Below the pieces are notes generated by a model, which had not been told where the DNA came from, made no database searches, and saw only the letters and a program-made list of their open reading frames with translations. A stretch of 64,000 nt of DNA from Marivivens donghaensis (lineage in GTDB: Bacteria; Pseudomonadota; Alphaproteobacteria; Rhodobacterales; Rhodobacteraceae), in assembly GCF_023541015.1 (NCBI RefSeq), contig NZ_JALNPR010000005.1, positions 1-64,000 on the forward strand. The letters run 5' to 3'. A program made the position numbers and the translations under genes. Position 1 is the stretch's first letter. Each line of letters opens with the position of its first letter. Shown here piece by piece: positions 43,620 to 51,627 of this stretch.

Positions 43620-44701
43620 CACAACATCCTATTCCGTACGTTTTTATGCGTGGTGGTACATCTCGTGGTCCGTATTTTAGCCGCGCAGATCTTCCAGAAG
43701 ATCTCGATCATTTGGCCGAGGTATTGTTGGCTGTGATCGGGTCTGGACACAAACTTAATATCGACGGCATTGGTGGCGGAGCCGCAGTCACAACCAAGGT
43801 CGCGATGTTGAGCCGGTCGACTGACAGCTGGGCTGATGTGGACTACTTTTTTGCACAGGTTTCGGTCGAAGATCGTCTCGTTGATTTCAAGCCAACTTGT
43901 GGGAATATCCTTTCCGGCGTTGGTCCAGCTGCTCTCGAAATGGGGTTGGTAGAACCCTTGGGGGATGTCACTGAAATCAAGATCAACGCGGTGAATACAG
44001 GAGCACAGGTTGTTGCAAAGGTCCAAACGCCCGGCGGAAAATTGGACTATACCGGGCAGGCAGAAATTGCGGGAGTTCCAGGGACGTCTGCGCCTGTTGC
44101 TCTCAATTTTATGGGCGTCGTCGGGTCGTCGACTGGGGCGTTTTTGCCGACCGGAAATCTAACTGATGTTATTGGCGGGATCGAGGTCACGTGCATGGAC
44201 GTCGCCATGCCATTGGTTATAGCTCGTGCATCTGATTTTGGACTTACGGGATATGAGTCCGCTGAAGAACTGGACGCCAATCGCGACTTCTTTGCGCGAA
44301 TGGAGGCGATCCGGATCGAAGCGGGCGCGGCCATGGGTATGGGGGATGTTTCGAAATCCGTCACACCCAAATTCGGATTGCTAGCGCCGGCTAAGAACGG
44401 CGGGACGATCGCGACACGATACTTTATGCCGTGGAATACGCACCCGACAATGGCGGTAACAGGGGCGCAGTGCCTTGCGTCTTGTGCTCTAACCCCTGGG
44501 ACTGTTTCTGATGGATTGCTGGATCGACCATCAACGGGACCAGCCGAAGTCATCCTAGAACACGCCTCTGGTAACATCGATGTGCTGGTCGATTTTTCTA
44601 ATGAAGACGGTTTCAACCTCAAATCAGCAGGGCTGGTCCGGACCGCTCGAAAATTGGCGGATGGGCATGTCTACGTCCCAGCTGATGTATGGAAGAAATA
44701 G
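43616..44701 (+). CDS. GalD/PrpF-family isomerase (4-oxalomesaconate tautomerase or aconitate isomerase type)
   Basis: 361-residue protein of the PrpF fold (double diaminopimelate-epimerase-like domain). Motifs: IPYVFMRGGTSRGPYFSR, IDGIGGGAAVTTKVAML, FKPTCGNILSGVGPAALE with the catalytic cysteine, and THPTMAVTGAQCLASCAL with the second. GalD tautomerises 4-oxalomesaconate; PrpF isomerises 2-methyl-aconitate and related aconitates. Next to a tricarboxylate importer and TcuAB, a cis/trans-aconitate-type isomerisation is an attractive alternative. The ATG at 43616 overlaps the transporter stop by four bases. Confidence 0.82.
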   Translation: MTQHPIPYVFMRGGTSRGPYFSRADLPEDLDHLAEVLLAVIGSGHKLNIDGIGGGAAVTTKVAMLSRSTDSWADVDYFFAQVSVEDRLVDFKPTCGNILSGVGPAALEMGLVEPLGDVTEIKINAVNTGAQVVAKVQTPGGKLDYTGQAEIAGVPGTSAPVALNFMGVVGSSTGAFLPTGNLTDVIGGIEVTCMDVAMPLVIARASDFGLTGYESAEELDANRDFFARMEAIRIEAGAAMGMGDVSKSVTPKFGLLAPAKNGGTIATRYFMPWNTHPTMAVTGAQCLASCALTPGTVSDGLLDRPSTGPAEVILEHASGNIDVLVDFSNEDGFNLKSAGLVRTARKLADGHVYVPADVWKK

Positions 44702-44710
44702 GAGGCACAG

Positions 44711-45526
44711 ATGCCAGTTCTGAATATTTTGGTGGCCTTTAATGGTTCGGCCTCTTCTGTTTCTGCTCTTAAATATGCGGCGATGCTCGCAGATAAGGAC
44801 GAAGCATATGTGACCGCTATTTTGGCTCATACGACACACGATGTCATAGATCGCAAGCATCGTTGGATACCAGCGCAAGCTGCAGCACTGATCGCCAATG
44901 CTAACGATGAAGTCATCAATAAAATTGAGGCAAAATTTATCGAGTTGTCGACCGAACTCGATATGGGAGACCGTCTGACATTCCGTCGGACCTCGGGACG
45001 CGTTGATGATCTATTAGCGCGCACTGCAAGATCATTCGACCTTTTGATCGTCGGTCAGCACTTAGACAATGACGATGAACACATCACCCTGCATCCCGAT
45101 CGCATAGCTCTTATTAGCGGTCGACCTGTCATCGTTGTTCCAGCTGACTTCAGCCTGTCTGGTACCCACAGCCATGTGGCGGTTGCTTGGGATGGTGGGC
45201 GTGCGGCTGCAAGAGTCGTGTCCGATAGCCTGAGAATTCTCGAGGATGAAGGGAAGGTCAGCCTCTTGACCGTGCGAGGGACGGATAATCCACCCGTTGA
45301 CGATTTGCTTCAACATCTCAGCCGTCACGGTACGGATGCTATCCATCACGACTTGCCTCGTGTCACATCGATTGGGGATGCGTTGGTCAATTTCTGCAAA
45401 CGCCAAGACGCAACGCTTCTTGTTATGGGAGCCTACGAACATTCCAAGTTCCGCGAAGACTTCATTGGCGGCGTGACGGCGACTGTTCTGCGGGACACAA
45501 AGATACCTGTGTTGCTTTCTCACTAA
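44711..45526 (+). CDS. Universal stress protein, two-domain
   Basis: 271 residues, about twice the size of a single Usp domain. The N-terminal half starts with PVLNILVAFNGSASSVSALK. The second half has the nucleotide-binding-like end LLVMGAYEHSKFREDFIGGV, then TATVLRDTKIPVLLSH. AGGAGG precedes the ATG, 9 bp after the isomerase gene, so it is co-transcribed with the transporter genes. Usp proteins of this kind often ride with TRAP or TTT transporters; a modulatory role is likely but unproven. Confidence 0.83.
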   Translation: MPVLNILVAFNGSASSVSALKYAAMLADKDEAYVTAILAHTTHDVIDRKHRWIPAQAAALIANANDEVINKIEAKFIELSTELDMGDRLTFRRTSGRVDDLLARTARSFDLLIVGQHLDNDDEHITLHPDRIALISGRPVIVVPADFSLSGTHSHVAVAWDGGRAAARVVSDSLRILEDEGKVSLLTVRGTDNPPVDDLLQHLSRHGTDAIHHDLPRVTSIGDALVNFCKRQDATLLVMGAYEHSKFREDFIGGVTATVLRDTKIPVLLSH

Positions 45527-45600
45527 AGCGACTTAGCTTCGGCGCATTCGGACTGACGCGGTCAAACCTTTTGGCTGCGGGCATGTTAGGGGGACACACT

Positions 45601-46575
45601 ATGAAAATTCATATCCTAGATGACTGGTTTAACACGCTCAGTGGTTTGCCATGCTTTGAAAAGCTCGATCAGCACGATGTTACTGTCTGGACAGATCATG
45701 TTGCGGATATTGATCAGCTCGTTGACCGTTTGAGTGACGCAGACGGTGTTGTCCTCTTCCGCGAAAGAACGAAAGTGACGCGTGATCTTGTTGCGCGACT
45801 CCCGAACCTCAGATTAATCAGCCAACGTGGCGTCTATCCCCACATCGATGTGCAAGCCTGTACCGATCACGGCATTCTCGTTTGTTCTAAGACCAGCGGT
45901 GAGGCGCCTGCGCATGCCGCTGCCGAATTGACCTTTGCGCTGATTTTGTCTGCAATGCGCCAACTGCCACAGCAGATGGCTTCGGCAAAAGCGGGGACTT
46001 GGCAGGTCGGCGTGGGAAAAACTCTACATGGCAGCACGCTAGGCCTTTATGGATATGGACGCATTGCCAAGGCCGTTGCGGGTTATGCCAAGGCGTTTGG
46101 ACTTAATGTCATCTGGTGGGGGTCTGAAGAAGGTCGTCGTCGGGCTATTGCAGATGGCAATACCGTCCCTTCGTCGCGGGAAGAGTTCTTTGGCTCATGC
46201 GATATTGTGTCAGTACACGTGCGGATGCTGCCTCAGACTAAGGGGCTGATCACCGCGACTGACTTGGCATCGATGCGAGAAGGTTCGGTATTCGTTAACA
46301 CCTCCCGAGCAGGATTGATCGAGGCGGGCGCGCTTTTGGAAGGCCTCAATCGGGGCAGACCCGAATATGCGGCTATTGATGTCTTTGACGTTGAACCTCT
46401 GCTCGATCCCACGGATCCACTGCTAAGTCATCCAAATCTAATCGCAACGCCTCATATTGGTTTCGTGACCGAAGATGAGTTTGATTTTCAATTCTCAGAT
46501 ATCTTTGATCAAGTGAACGCCTTTGCGAATGGTTCACCCATTCATATGATCAATCCCGAAGCTTGGAACGTTTGA
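45601..46575 (+). CDS. D-2-hydroxyacid dehydrogenase, NAD-dependent
   Basis: 324 residues of the D-isomer-specific 2-hydroxyacid dehydrogenase superfamily. The NAD-binding loop is LGLYGYGRIAKAVAGYA. The catalytic arginine (FVNTSRAGLIE), glutamate (IDVFDVEPL) and histidine (ATPHIGFVTEDE) are all present. The ATG at 45601 follows AGGGGGACAC. It is 74 bp after the Usp gene and overlaps the convergent AbrB-family gene by 26 bp. Its substrate could be a hydroxy-acid derived from the imported tricarboxylate; the sequence does not tell. Confidence 0.87.
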   Translation: MKIHILDDWFNTLSGLPCFEKLDQHDVTVWTDHVADIDQLVDRLSDADGVVLFRERTKVTRDLVARLPNLRLISQRGVYPHIDVQACTDHGILVCSKTSGEAPAHAAAELTFALILSAMRQLPQQMASAKAGTWQVGVGKTLHGSTLGLYGYGRIAKAVAGYAKAFGLNVIWWGSEEGRRRAIADGNTVPSSREEFFGSCDIVSVHVRMLPQTKGLITATDLASMREGSVFVNTSRAGLIEAGALLEGLNRGRPEYAAIDVFDVEPLLDPTDPLLSHPNLIATPHIGFVTEDEFDFQFSDIFDQVNAFANGSPIHMINPEAWNV

Positions 46576-47620
46576 TCAGCCCCGCAATCAAAGGCGCTCC
46601 GGTAATCACGAGAATGATCCGGACTAGATGATGGGTTACGACATAACCCAGATCAGCGCCTGCGATGATGGCCAGAACAGTCATCTCTGCTTGGCCGCCG
46701 GGAGCGAAGGCCAAAAAAGCTTCGACTTTCCCGCCCAGGCCAAAATAGAAGACGATCTGGCTAAAGAACTCGGCGAGCACGGCGAGAAGAGCAACGTAAG
46801 CGATACCTGCTGCAACGAAGCGCCGAAGTTCCTTTAGCGTAACGCCGACAAAATGCACCCCGATGCCGACCCCAATGAAGAATTGGGCGAAAAGGATTGC
46901 TTCGCGAGGGGGGCGGACGTGAATGAGATCGCCGAGCGACAGCGCAGCGGTCGCTATCATAGGGCCAAGGATAGACGCCCCAAACAATCCAACGCGGGTC
47001 CCAATTTTCCAACCACCAATGGCTGCAATCGCCATAAGGACGAGTTCCATCAAAGGAACGTCCGCTACTGGGGTGCCGATCGGATTATTGAGGGAAGCGT
47101 CATAAAGAGTGGTTAGGACGAAAGGTGCGATAGTGACAATAATCAGGACTCTCGTCGCGTGAATGAGCGACAGCGCGCGTGGGTCTCCACCTGCCTCTGT
47201 TCCAAAGATGACCATGTCCTGCAACCCACCTGGCATCGCCGCGTAGTACGACGTGGTAGGGTCTAGTTTCCAAATGCGTCTGAAAAACGGGACCCCAACG
47301 GCCCCAATCGCGAAAATGAACACAGGTATCATAGCGATAGAGACCAGCATCGTCGGGAGCTGATGGAACAGTGCAGGTGTAATACTTGCGCCAACCGCGA
47401 CGCCCAGAATAGTGCGCGCACCAACCGAAATGTCACCAAACCCTTTGAGAGGAAGGCCTGTGAGGGCCGCCAATAGGCAGGCAAACATGGGGCCGAACAG
47501 GAATGGCAGGGGCAGGTCGAGGGCCAAGAAAACGCCGACACCTATCAGAGCCAAGGCAAAGGTGACTGCTCTCATGGAGCCATTTGAAAGTTGGGGCTTT
47601 GCCATTGGATTATCTAACAT
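46550..47620 (-). CDS. AbrB-family membrane protein
   Basis: 356 residues with about ten hydrophobic segments, of the AbrB-duplication family once labelled 'ammonia monooxygenase'. Two repeats are recognisable: LPLPFLFGPMFACLLAALTG and VGARTILGVAVGASITPALF, then YYAAMPGGLQDMVIFGTEAG, and the second-half counterpart AFAPGGQAEMTVLAIIAGAD. The start at 47620 is preferred; 47605 is possible, and the frame open to 47740 crosses the divergent regulator. The function is unknown, though relatives have been proposed as transporters or regulators. It diverges from a GntR gene by 57 bp. Confidence 0.83.
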   Translation of the reverse strand: MLDNPMAKPQLSNGSMRAVTFALALIGVGVFLALDLPLPFLFGPMFACLLAALTGLPLKGFGDISVGARTILGVAVGASITPALFHQLPTMLVSIAMIPVFIFAIGAVGVPFFRRIWKLDPTTSYYAAMPGGLQDMVIFGTEAGGDPRALSLIHATRVLIIVTIAPFVLTTLYDASLNNPIGTPVADVPLMELVLMAIAAIGGWKIGTRVGLFGASILGPMIATAALSLGDLIHVRPPREAILFAQFFIGVGIGVHFVGVTLKELRRFVAAGIAYVALLAVLAEFFSQIVFYFGLGGKVEAFLAFAPGGQAEMTVLAIIAGADLGYVVTHHLVRIILVITGAPLIAGLIKRSKLRD

Positions 47621-47641
47621 TTGACTTGCTTTGAATCCGAA

Positions 47642-47659
47642 TGTATACACTTGGATACA
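47642..47659. promoter_or_regulatory. TGTATACACTTGGATACA dyad, candidate GntR/FCD operator
   Basis: The perfect palindrome TGTATACA (47642-47649) overlaps a longer dyad with TGTAT and ATACA arms. It sits in the short space between the AbrB-family gene and the FCD regulator, and resembles the TNGTATACNA pattern of FCD-type operators. Confidence 0.5.
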
Positions 47660-47677
47660 ATATGCAAGGTAGTTGTT

Positions 47678-48352
47678 ATGGCAAAGCACGACGACAACAT
47701 TTCCGCCGATGGGCCGCAGGGCAATCAGGCTTATCTTCAATTGTTGTCTGATATCCGTGAAGGACGTCTGGCGGCTGGTGATCGCTTGCGTGAAACCGAT
47801 TTGGCAGAGCGGTTTGGAATTAGCCGAACGCCGATCCGTGAAGCTATCCGGCTCCTCGAAGCAGATGGTTTAGTTTCTCATCAGCCGCGACAAGGGGCCA
47901 CCATAAGGAGCCTCGACTATGCGGAGGTGATGGAGCTGTATGAAATGCGGTCAGTCTTAGAAGGGACTGCTGCGCGCCTTGCTGCCCGTTCCGCATCGGA
48001 CATTGAGATTGAAGAATTGATCGCTTTGAACGACGACCTGGCTGCGGCGGGCAATTCGCCTGAGGCGTTTAGGTTGAACCGCCAATTCCACCACGCTTTG
48101 CTTCATTCGACGAAAAACCGCTTTCTGGCGAAATCAATGGATAGCCTGCAGAAGTCTTTGATGATTTTGGGGCCGACCACTTTGACTCAGCCCGACCGAG
48201 CAGAACGCGCGATTGAGGAACACAATGATGTTCTTACAGCAATTCGTTCGCGTGATGGCGATACCGCTGAAAAGGCGATGCGCGCTCATATCCAAGCCGC
48301 CCAAAGAGTGCGAATTCGCGCCCTGAGGCAATTGCCAGTTACGGAGGACTAA
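47678..48352 (+). CDS. GntR-family regulator, FCD type
   Basis: 224 residues from the ATG at 47678 (AAGG upstream); the frame is open from 47621. The GntR winged helix is at about residues 20-85 (SDIREGRLAAGDRLRETDLA, RFGISRTPIREAIRLLEADG, wing HQPRQGATIRSL). The FCD domain is helical (FRLNRQFHHALLHSTKNRF, AIEEHNDVLTAIRSRDG, MRAHIQAAQRVRI) with conserved ligand histidines. It diverges from the AbrB-family gene and precedes tcuA by 35 bp, so it probably controls both units. In Salmonella the tricarballylate regulator TcuR is a LysR protein, so this would be a replacement. Confidence 0.88.
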   Translation: MAKHDDNISADGPQGNQAYLQLLSDIREGRLAAGDRLRETDLAERFGISRTPIREAIRLLEADGLVSHQPRQGATIRSLDYAEVMELYEMRSVLEGTAARLAARSASDIEIEELIALNDDLAAAGNSPEAFRLNRQFHHALLHSTKNRFLAKSMDSLQKSLMILGPTTLTQPDRAERAIEEHNDVLTAIRSRDGDTAEKAMRAHIQAAQRVRIRALRQLPVTED

Positions 48353-48387
48353 CACTCTATCTGGCTGGTTCCTCCCTCCAACAAGCG

Positions 48388-49842
48388 ATGAAACCAGAAA
48401 CCGTGAATTGCGGTGCAGATAAAAGCAATACAGAGATGAACAGACAGTCAACAGCGAACGATCCCAACTGGGATGTAGTCGTGGTTGGAGGAGGGAACGC
48501 CGCCCTTTGCGCAGCAATGACTGCTGCCGAAGAAGGTGCGCGCGTCCTGATCCTCGAAACCGCTCCAAAACCCTATCGAGGTGGTAATTCTCGGCACACC
48601 CGTAACTTCCGGTGCATGCATCATGGACCACTTGGGCCATTGATCGAAAGCTACACCGAGGACGAGTATTTCAGTGACCTTATGAAAGTTACTGGTGGCA
48701 AGACACATGAGGGTCTGGCCCGTCTGGCCATACGCGCGTCCGAAGAGTGTCTGCCTTGGATGGAGGAACACGGCGTTCGGTTCCAGCCGTCATTGTCGGG
48801 AACGCTCTCGCTGGCGCGCACGAACGCGTTTTTCTTGGGCGGGGGTAAAAGTCTCGTTAATGCGTATTACCGAACCGCCGAAAAACTCGGCGTGACTGTG
48901 ATGTACGAAGCGGCGGTGACCCACATCGAATTGGATGATGATCGGGTGAGCTATCTTGACTACACGCTGGCCGATGAAACGCATCGAGTCTATCCAAAGT
49001 CTGTCGTGGTCGCTTCGGGTGGTTTTCAAGCCGACACCGACTGGCTTGCCCGTGCTTGGGGGCCAGCCGCGAAAAACTTCCTCATCCGCGGCACACCTTT
49101 CAACAGAGGTGTCGTTCTCGCAGACCTTCTCAATCAGGGCGTTGAGCAGGTTGGAGATCCCACACAGTGCCACGCGGTTGCCATTGATGGGCGTGCTCCA
49201 AAATTTGACGGTGGCATTGTCACCCGATTGGACTGCGTGCCGTTCTCAATCGTCGTGAATAAGAACTGCGAGCGGTTCTATGACGAAGGCGAAGATGTCT
49301 GGCCAAAGCGCTATGCGATCTGGGGTCGCTTGGTTGCGGCACAACCAGATCAGGTCGGGTACGTCATCATTGATGCAAAGTCTCTGAATCTATTCATGCC
49401 ATCTGTATTTCCGCCAATCAAAGCTGACAGCATTGAAGAGTTGGCCGAAAAGATGGGTCTTTCGCCAAGCGCACTGAAAAATACGGTTGAGGAATTCAAT
49501 AGGTCTTGTGGTGATACCTCCAATTTTCACCCGACCGAACTAGACGGTGTAAGAACCACCGGACTTAACCCCGCGAAAACCAACTGGGCACGACCAATCA
49601 CAGAAGCGCCGTTCTACGGCTACAGCCTCAGAACCGGCGTCACATTCACCTATCTCGGTCTAAAAGTGGATGAAAAAGCGCAATGTTCTGTGGGGAACCG
49701 CCCAATAACCAACCTATGGGCGGCTGGCGAAACAATGGCTGGTTCAATCTTGGGGCAGGGATACTTGGCCGGTTTTGGCATGACGATCGGAACAGTCTTT
49801 GGACGCATCGCAGGCAAGGAGGCCGCTGCCCATGCAAATTGA
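48388..49842 (+). CDS. tcuA: FAD-dependent tricarballylate dehydrogenase
   Basis: 484-residue flavoprotein of the fumarate reductase/succinate dehydrogenase family. FAD-binding segments: WDVVVVGGGNAALCAAMTAA, EGARVLILETAPKPYRGGNS, VVVASGGFQADTDWL, and the C-terminal LWAAGETMAGSILGQGYLAG. TcuA oxidises tricarballylate to cis-aconitate. The coupling to a TcuB gene, which starts before this gene ends, strongly supports that call over a generic dehydrogenase. A shorter start at 48436 (NRQSTANDPNWDVVVV) is possible. Confidence 0.87.
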   Translation: MKPETVNCGADKSNTEMNRQSTANDPNWDVVVVGGGNAALCAAMTAAEEGARVLILETAPKPYRGGNSRHTRNFRCMHHGPLGPLIESYTEDEYFSDLMKVTGGKTHEGLARLAIRASEECLPWMEEHGVRFQPSLSGTLSLARTNAFFLGGGKSLVNAYYRTAEKLGVTVMYEAAVTHIELDDDRVSYLDYTLADETHRVYPKSVVVASGGFQADTDWLARAWGPAAKNFLIRGTPFNRGVVLADLLNQGVEQVGDPTQCHAVAIDGRAPKFDGGIVTRLDCVPFSIVVNKNCERFYDEGEDVWPKRYAIWGRLVAAQPDQVGYVIIDAKSLNLFMPSVFPPIKADSIEELAEKMGLSPSALKNTVEEFNRSCGDTSNFHPTELDGVRTTGLNPAKTNWARPITEAPFYGYSLRTGVTFTYLGLKVDEKAQCSVGNRPITNLWAAGETMAGSILGQGYLAGFGMTIGTVFGRIAGKEAAAHAN

Positions 49843-50893
49843 TTTTCTAAATGAAGCGCGCCGACAGGCAGAGATCTGTAACGCTTGCCGTTACTGCGAG
49901 GGATATTGTTCAGTGTTTCCAGCGCTCCACGCCGAGCGCGCCTTTTCTGATGGAAATTTGACCCAGCTTGCCAATCTTTGCCACAATTGCAGAGGCTGCT
50001 ACTACGCATGTCAGTACACAGCGCCGCATGAGTTTGACCTCAACCTGCCGCAGGCGTTGGCCAATGTGCGTCAGCAAAGCTGGGAAGAGTTTGCCTATCC
50101 AAAATCCGCAGCCAAAGCCTTTCAGAAGAATGGTGCATTGATCGCCCTGATGGCGACAGTAGGGTTTGCATTCTTCTTTTGGTTAGCAAGGCAGGTGGCA
50201 ACGATCGGTGGCGAAGGCTTCTACTCAATCCTGTCTCATAACATGATGGTCGCCATTTTCATGCCGGCTTTCGTATTTCCGTTGGTGAGCATAGCGATGA
50301 GTCTTCGCAGGTATTGGCGTTCTGTTGATGGTGACCCTGTAAAGTTGGCTCACCTCAAAAAAGCATTTGCCGCAGCTGCCGTAATGAAGAACCTAAAAGG
50401 CGGTCATGGTGATGGGTGTAATTTCGAGGAAACTGATCGGTTTTCCCAAGGCCGACGCCACGCGCACCAGGCAGTGATGTATGGATTTTTGCTATGCTTC
50501 GCCGCGACGAGTTCTGCAACATTTATGCATTACCTCTTCGACATGCCCGCACCTTATCCGTTGTGGTCGTTGCCAAAACTCTTGGGCGTCGTAGGAGGAG
50601 TCATGCTTTCGCTCGGCTGCCTTCAAATGATCCGGCTCAAACTGAAGGCAGACAAGGCACTTTCTGCAAACAACGCATTCTCCGGAGAAATCGGGTTCAT
50701 CGGTCTCCTGGGTTTCGTGGCATTCAGCGGACTGCTTCTCTATTTGCTCGGAAATACCGAGCTGATGCCGGTGACCCTGTTTCTTCACTTGGGCGCGGTA
50801 TTGGCGTTTTTCACGCTGACACCATTCACTAAGATGGTCCACGGATTTTACCGTCTAGCTGCCCTAACACGTGATGCTCAACGGACGAAATAA
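49832..50893 (+). CDS. tcuB: Tricarballylate utilization protein, 4Fe-4S membrane electron acceptor
   Basis: 353 residues. The N-terminus carries two CxxCxxCxxxC iron-sulfur motifs (CNACRYCEGYC and CHNCRGCYYAC). Several hydrophobic helices follow (about residues 105-135 GALIALMATVGFAFFFWLAR, then FMPAFVFPLVSIAMSL, FLLCFAATSSATFMHYLF, GFVAFSGLLLYLLG). TcuB reoxidises FADH2 of TcuA and feeds electrons to the quinone pool. The ATG at 49832 has AAGGAGG upstream and overlaps tcuA by 11 bases. No tcuC transporter follows; the TctC and TctA-TctB genes upstream could supply uptake. Confidence 0.92.
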   Translation: MQIDFLNEARRQAEICNACRYCEGYCSVFPALHAERAFSDGNLTQLANLCHNCRGCYYACQYTAPHEFDLNLPQALANVRQQSWEEFAYPKSAAKAFQKNGALIALMATVGFAFFFWLARQVATIGGEGFYSILSHNMMVAIFMPAFVFPLVSIAMSLRRYWRSVDGDPVKLAHLKKAFAAAAVMKNLKGGHGDGCNFEETDRFSQGRRHAHQAVMYGFLLCFAATSSATFMHYLFDMPAPYPLWSLPKLLGVVGGVMLSLGCLQMIRLKLKADKALSANNAFSGEIGFIGLLGFVAFSGLLLYLLGNTELMPVTLFLHLGAVLAFFTLTPFTKMVHGFYRLAALTRDAQRTK

Positions 50894-50897
50894 GCTT

Positions 50898-50940
50898 GAT
50901 GAGGCAAGATCGAGCTGTGTTCTTGCCTCATCGTTTTCTT
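50898..50940 (+). terminator. Rho-independent terminator after tcuB
   Basis: GATGAGGCAAGA and TCTTGCCTCATC form a perfect 12-bp stem with an 11-base loop, followed by GTTTTCTT, 4 bp after the tcuB stop. The rest of the 289-bp gap before the next gene holds no recognisable gene. Confidence 0.88.
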
Positions 50941-51091
50941 GGTTCAGCGAATGACCGCTAACCGCCCAAAATGTAAAAGACGCATTCTGATCCATCGCAT
51001 ATTTCAAGCGATTTCCAAATTAATGCCTATCGATCTGACGAGGTGATGGCATCAAATCGGTCATTTCTCATCCATAATCAACATATAGAAA

Positions 51092-51110
51092 AGGCGCCCA
51101 GTAGGCGCCT
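51092..51110 (-). terminator. Terminator of the NDUFS4-like gene
   Basis: AGGCGCC and GGCGCCT form a short GC-rich stem. On the minus strand it is followed by TTTTCTATA, and it lies 73 bp past the stop of the minus-strand gene at 51183. Confidence 0.6.
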
Positions 51111-51182
51111 ACATTTTGTGCTGGAAAAGTCATCGCGAAATCTTTGCCCCGAAACCGAGACAACTTTGCCCCGTTTTACACC

Positions 51183-51494
51183 TCAGTGGGTCCAGACGGT
51201 GCGGCGGTTGGTGGCGAAGTTGTCGCCGTAGCCGCCGGGACGCACGTTGGGTTTGCGGGTCTTGGGGTCTTGGACGACGGCGTCGATGCCATGCGCCTGA
51301 GCGTAGTCCATTGCCGCTTCTTTGGAGTCGAACTTCAGTTTGACTTGCGCTTGCGTGTCACCCGACGAGGTCCAGCCCATCAGCGGGTCAACTTCGCGTG
51401 CCGAGGCCGGAGCGTATTCCAAAACCCATTGCTTCATCTTTGCGGTGCCAGACGACATTGCAGTTTTTGCTGGGCGGTAGATTCGTGCGCGCAT
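51183..51494 (-). CDS. NDUFS4-like complex I accessory protein
   Basis: 103-residue protein of the ETC complex I subunit conserved region family (mitochondrial NDUFS4/18-kDa relatives, found in alphaproteobacteria). Typical parts: [47 protein letters not shown] and a C-terminal [20 protein letters not shown] segment. It probably supports assembly or stability of NADH:quinone oxidoreductase on the cytoplasmic side. It stands alone, divergent from uvrB. Confidence 0.93.
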   Translation of the reverse strand: MRARIYRPAKTAMSSGTAKMKQWVLEYAPASAREVDPLMGWTSSGDTQAQVKLKFDSKEAAMDYAQAHGIDAVVQDPKTRKPNVRPGGYGDNFATNRRTVWTH

Positions 51495-51627
51495 CGGTAT
51501 GCCTCCAAATTCCTTGGTTCCTTATCGTGAAAAACGCAGACAGTTTCAAGCTATGTCAGCAGATGATTGCTCCCCCCTTGAAGGTGAACAAAAAGAGGAC
51601 ATTATAAGGGCCGACAAAGGAGCTCAG

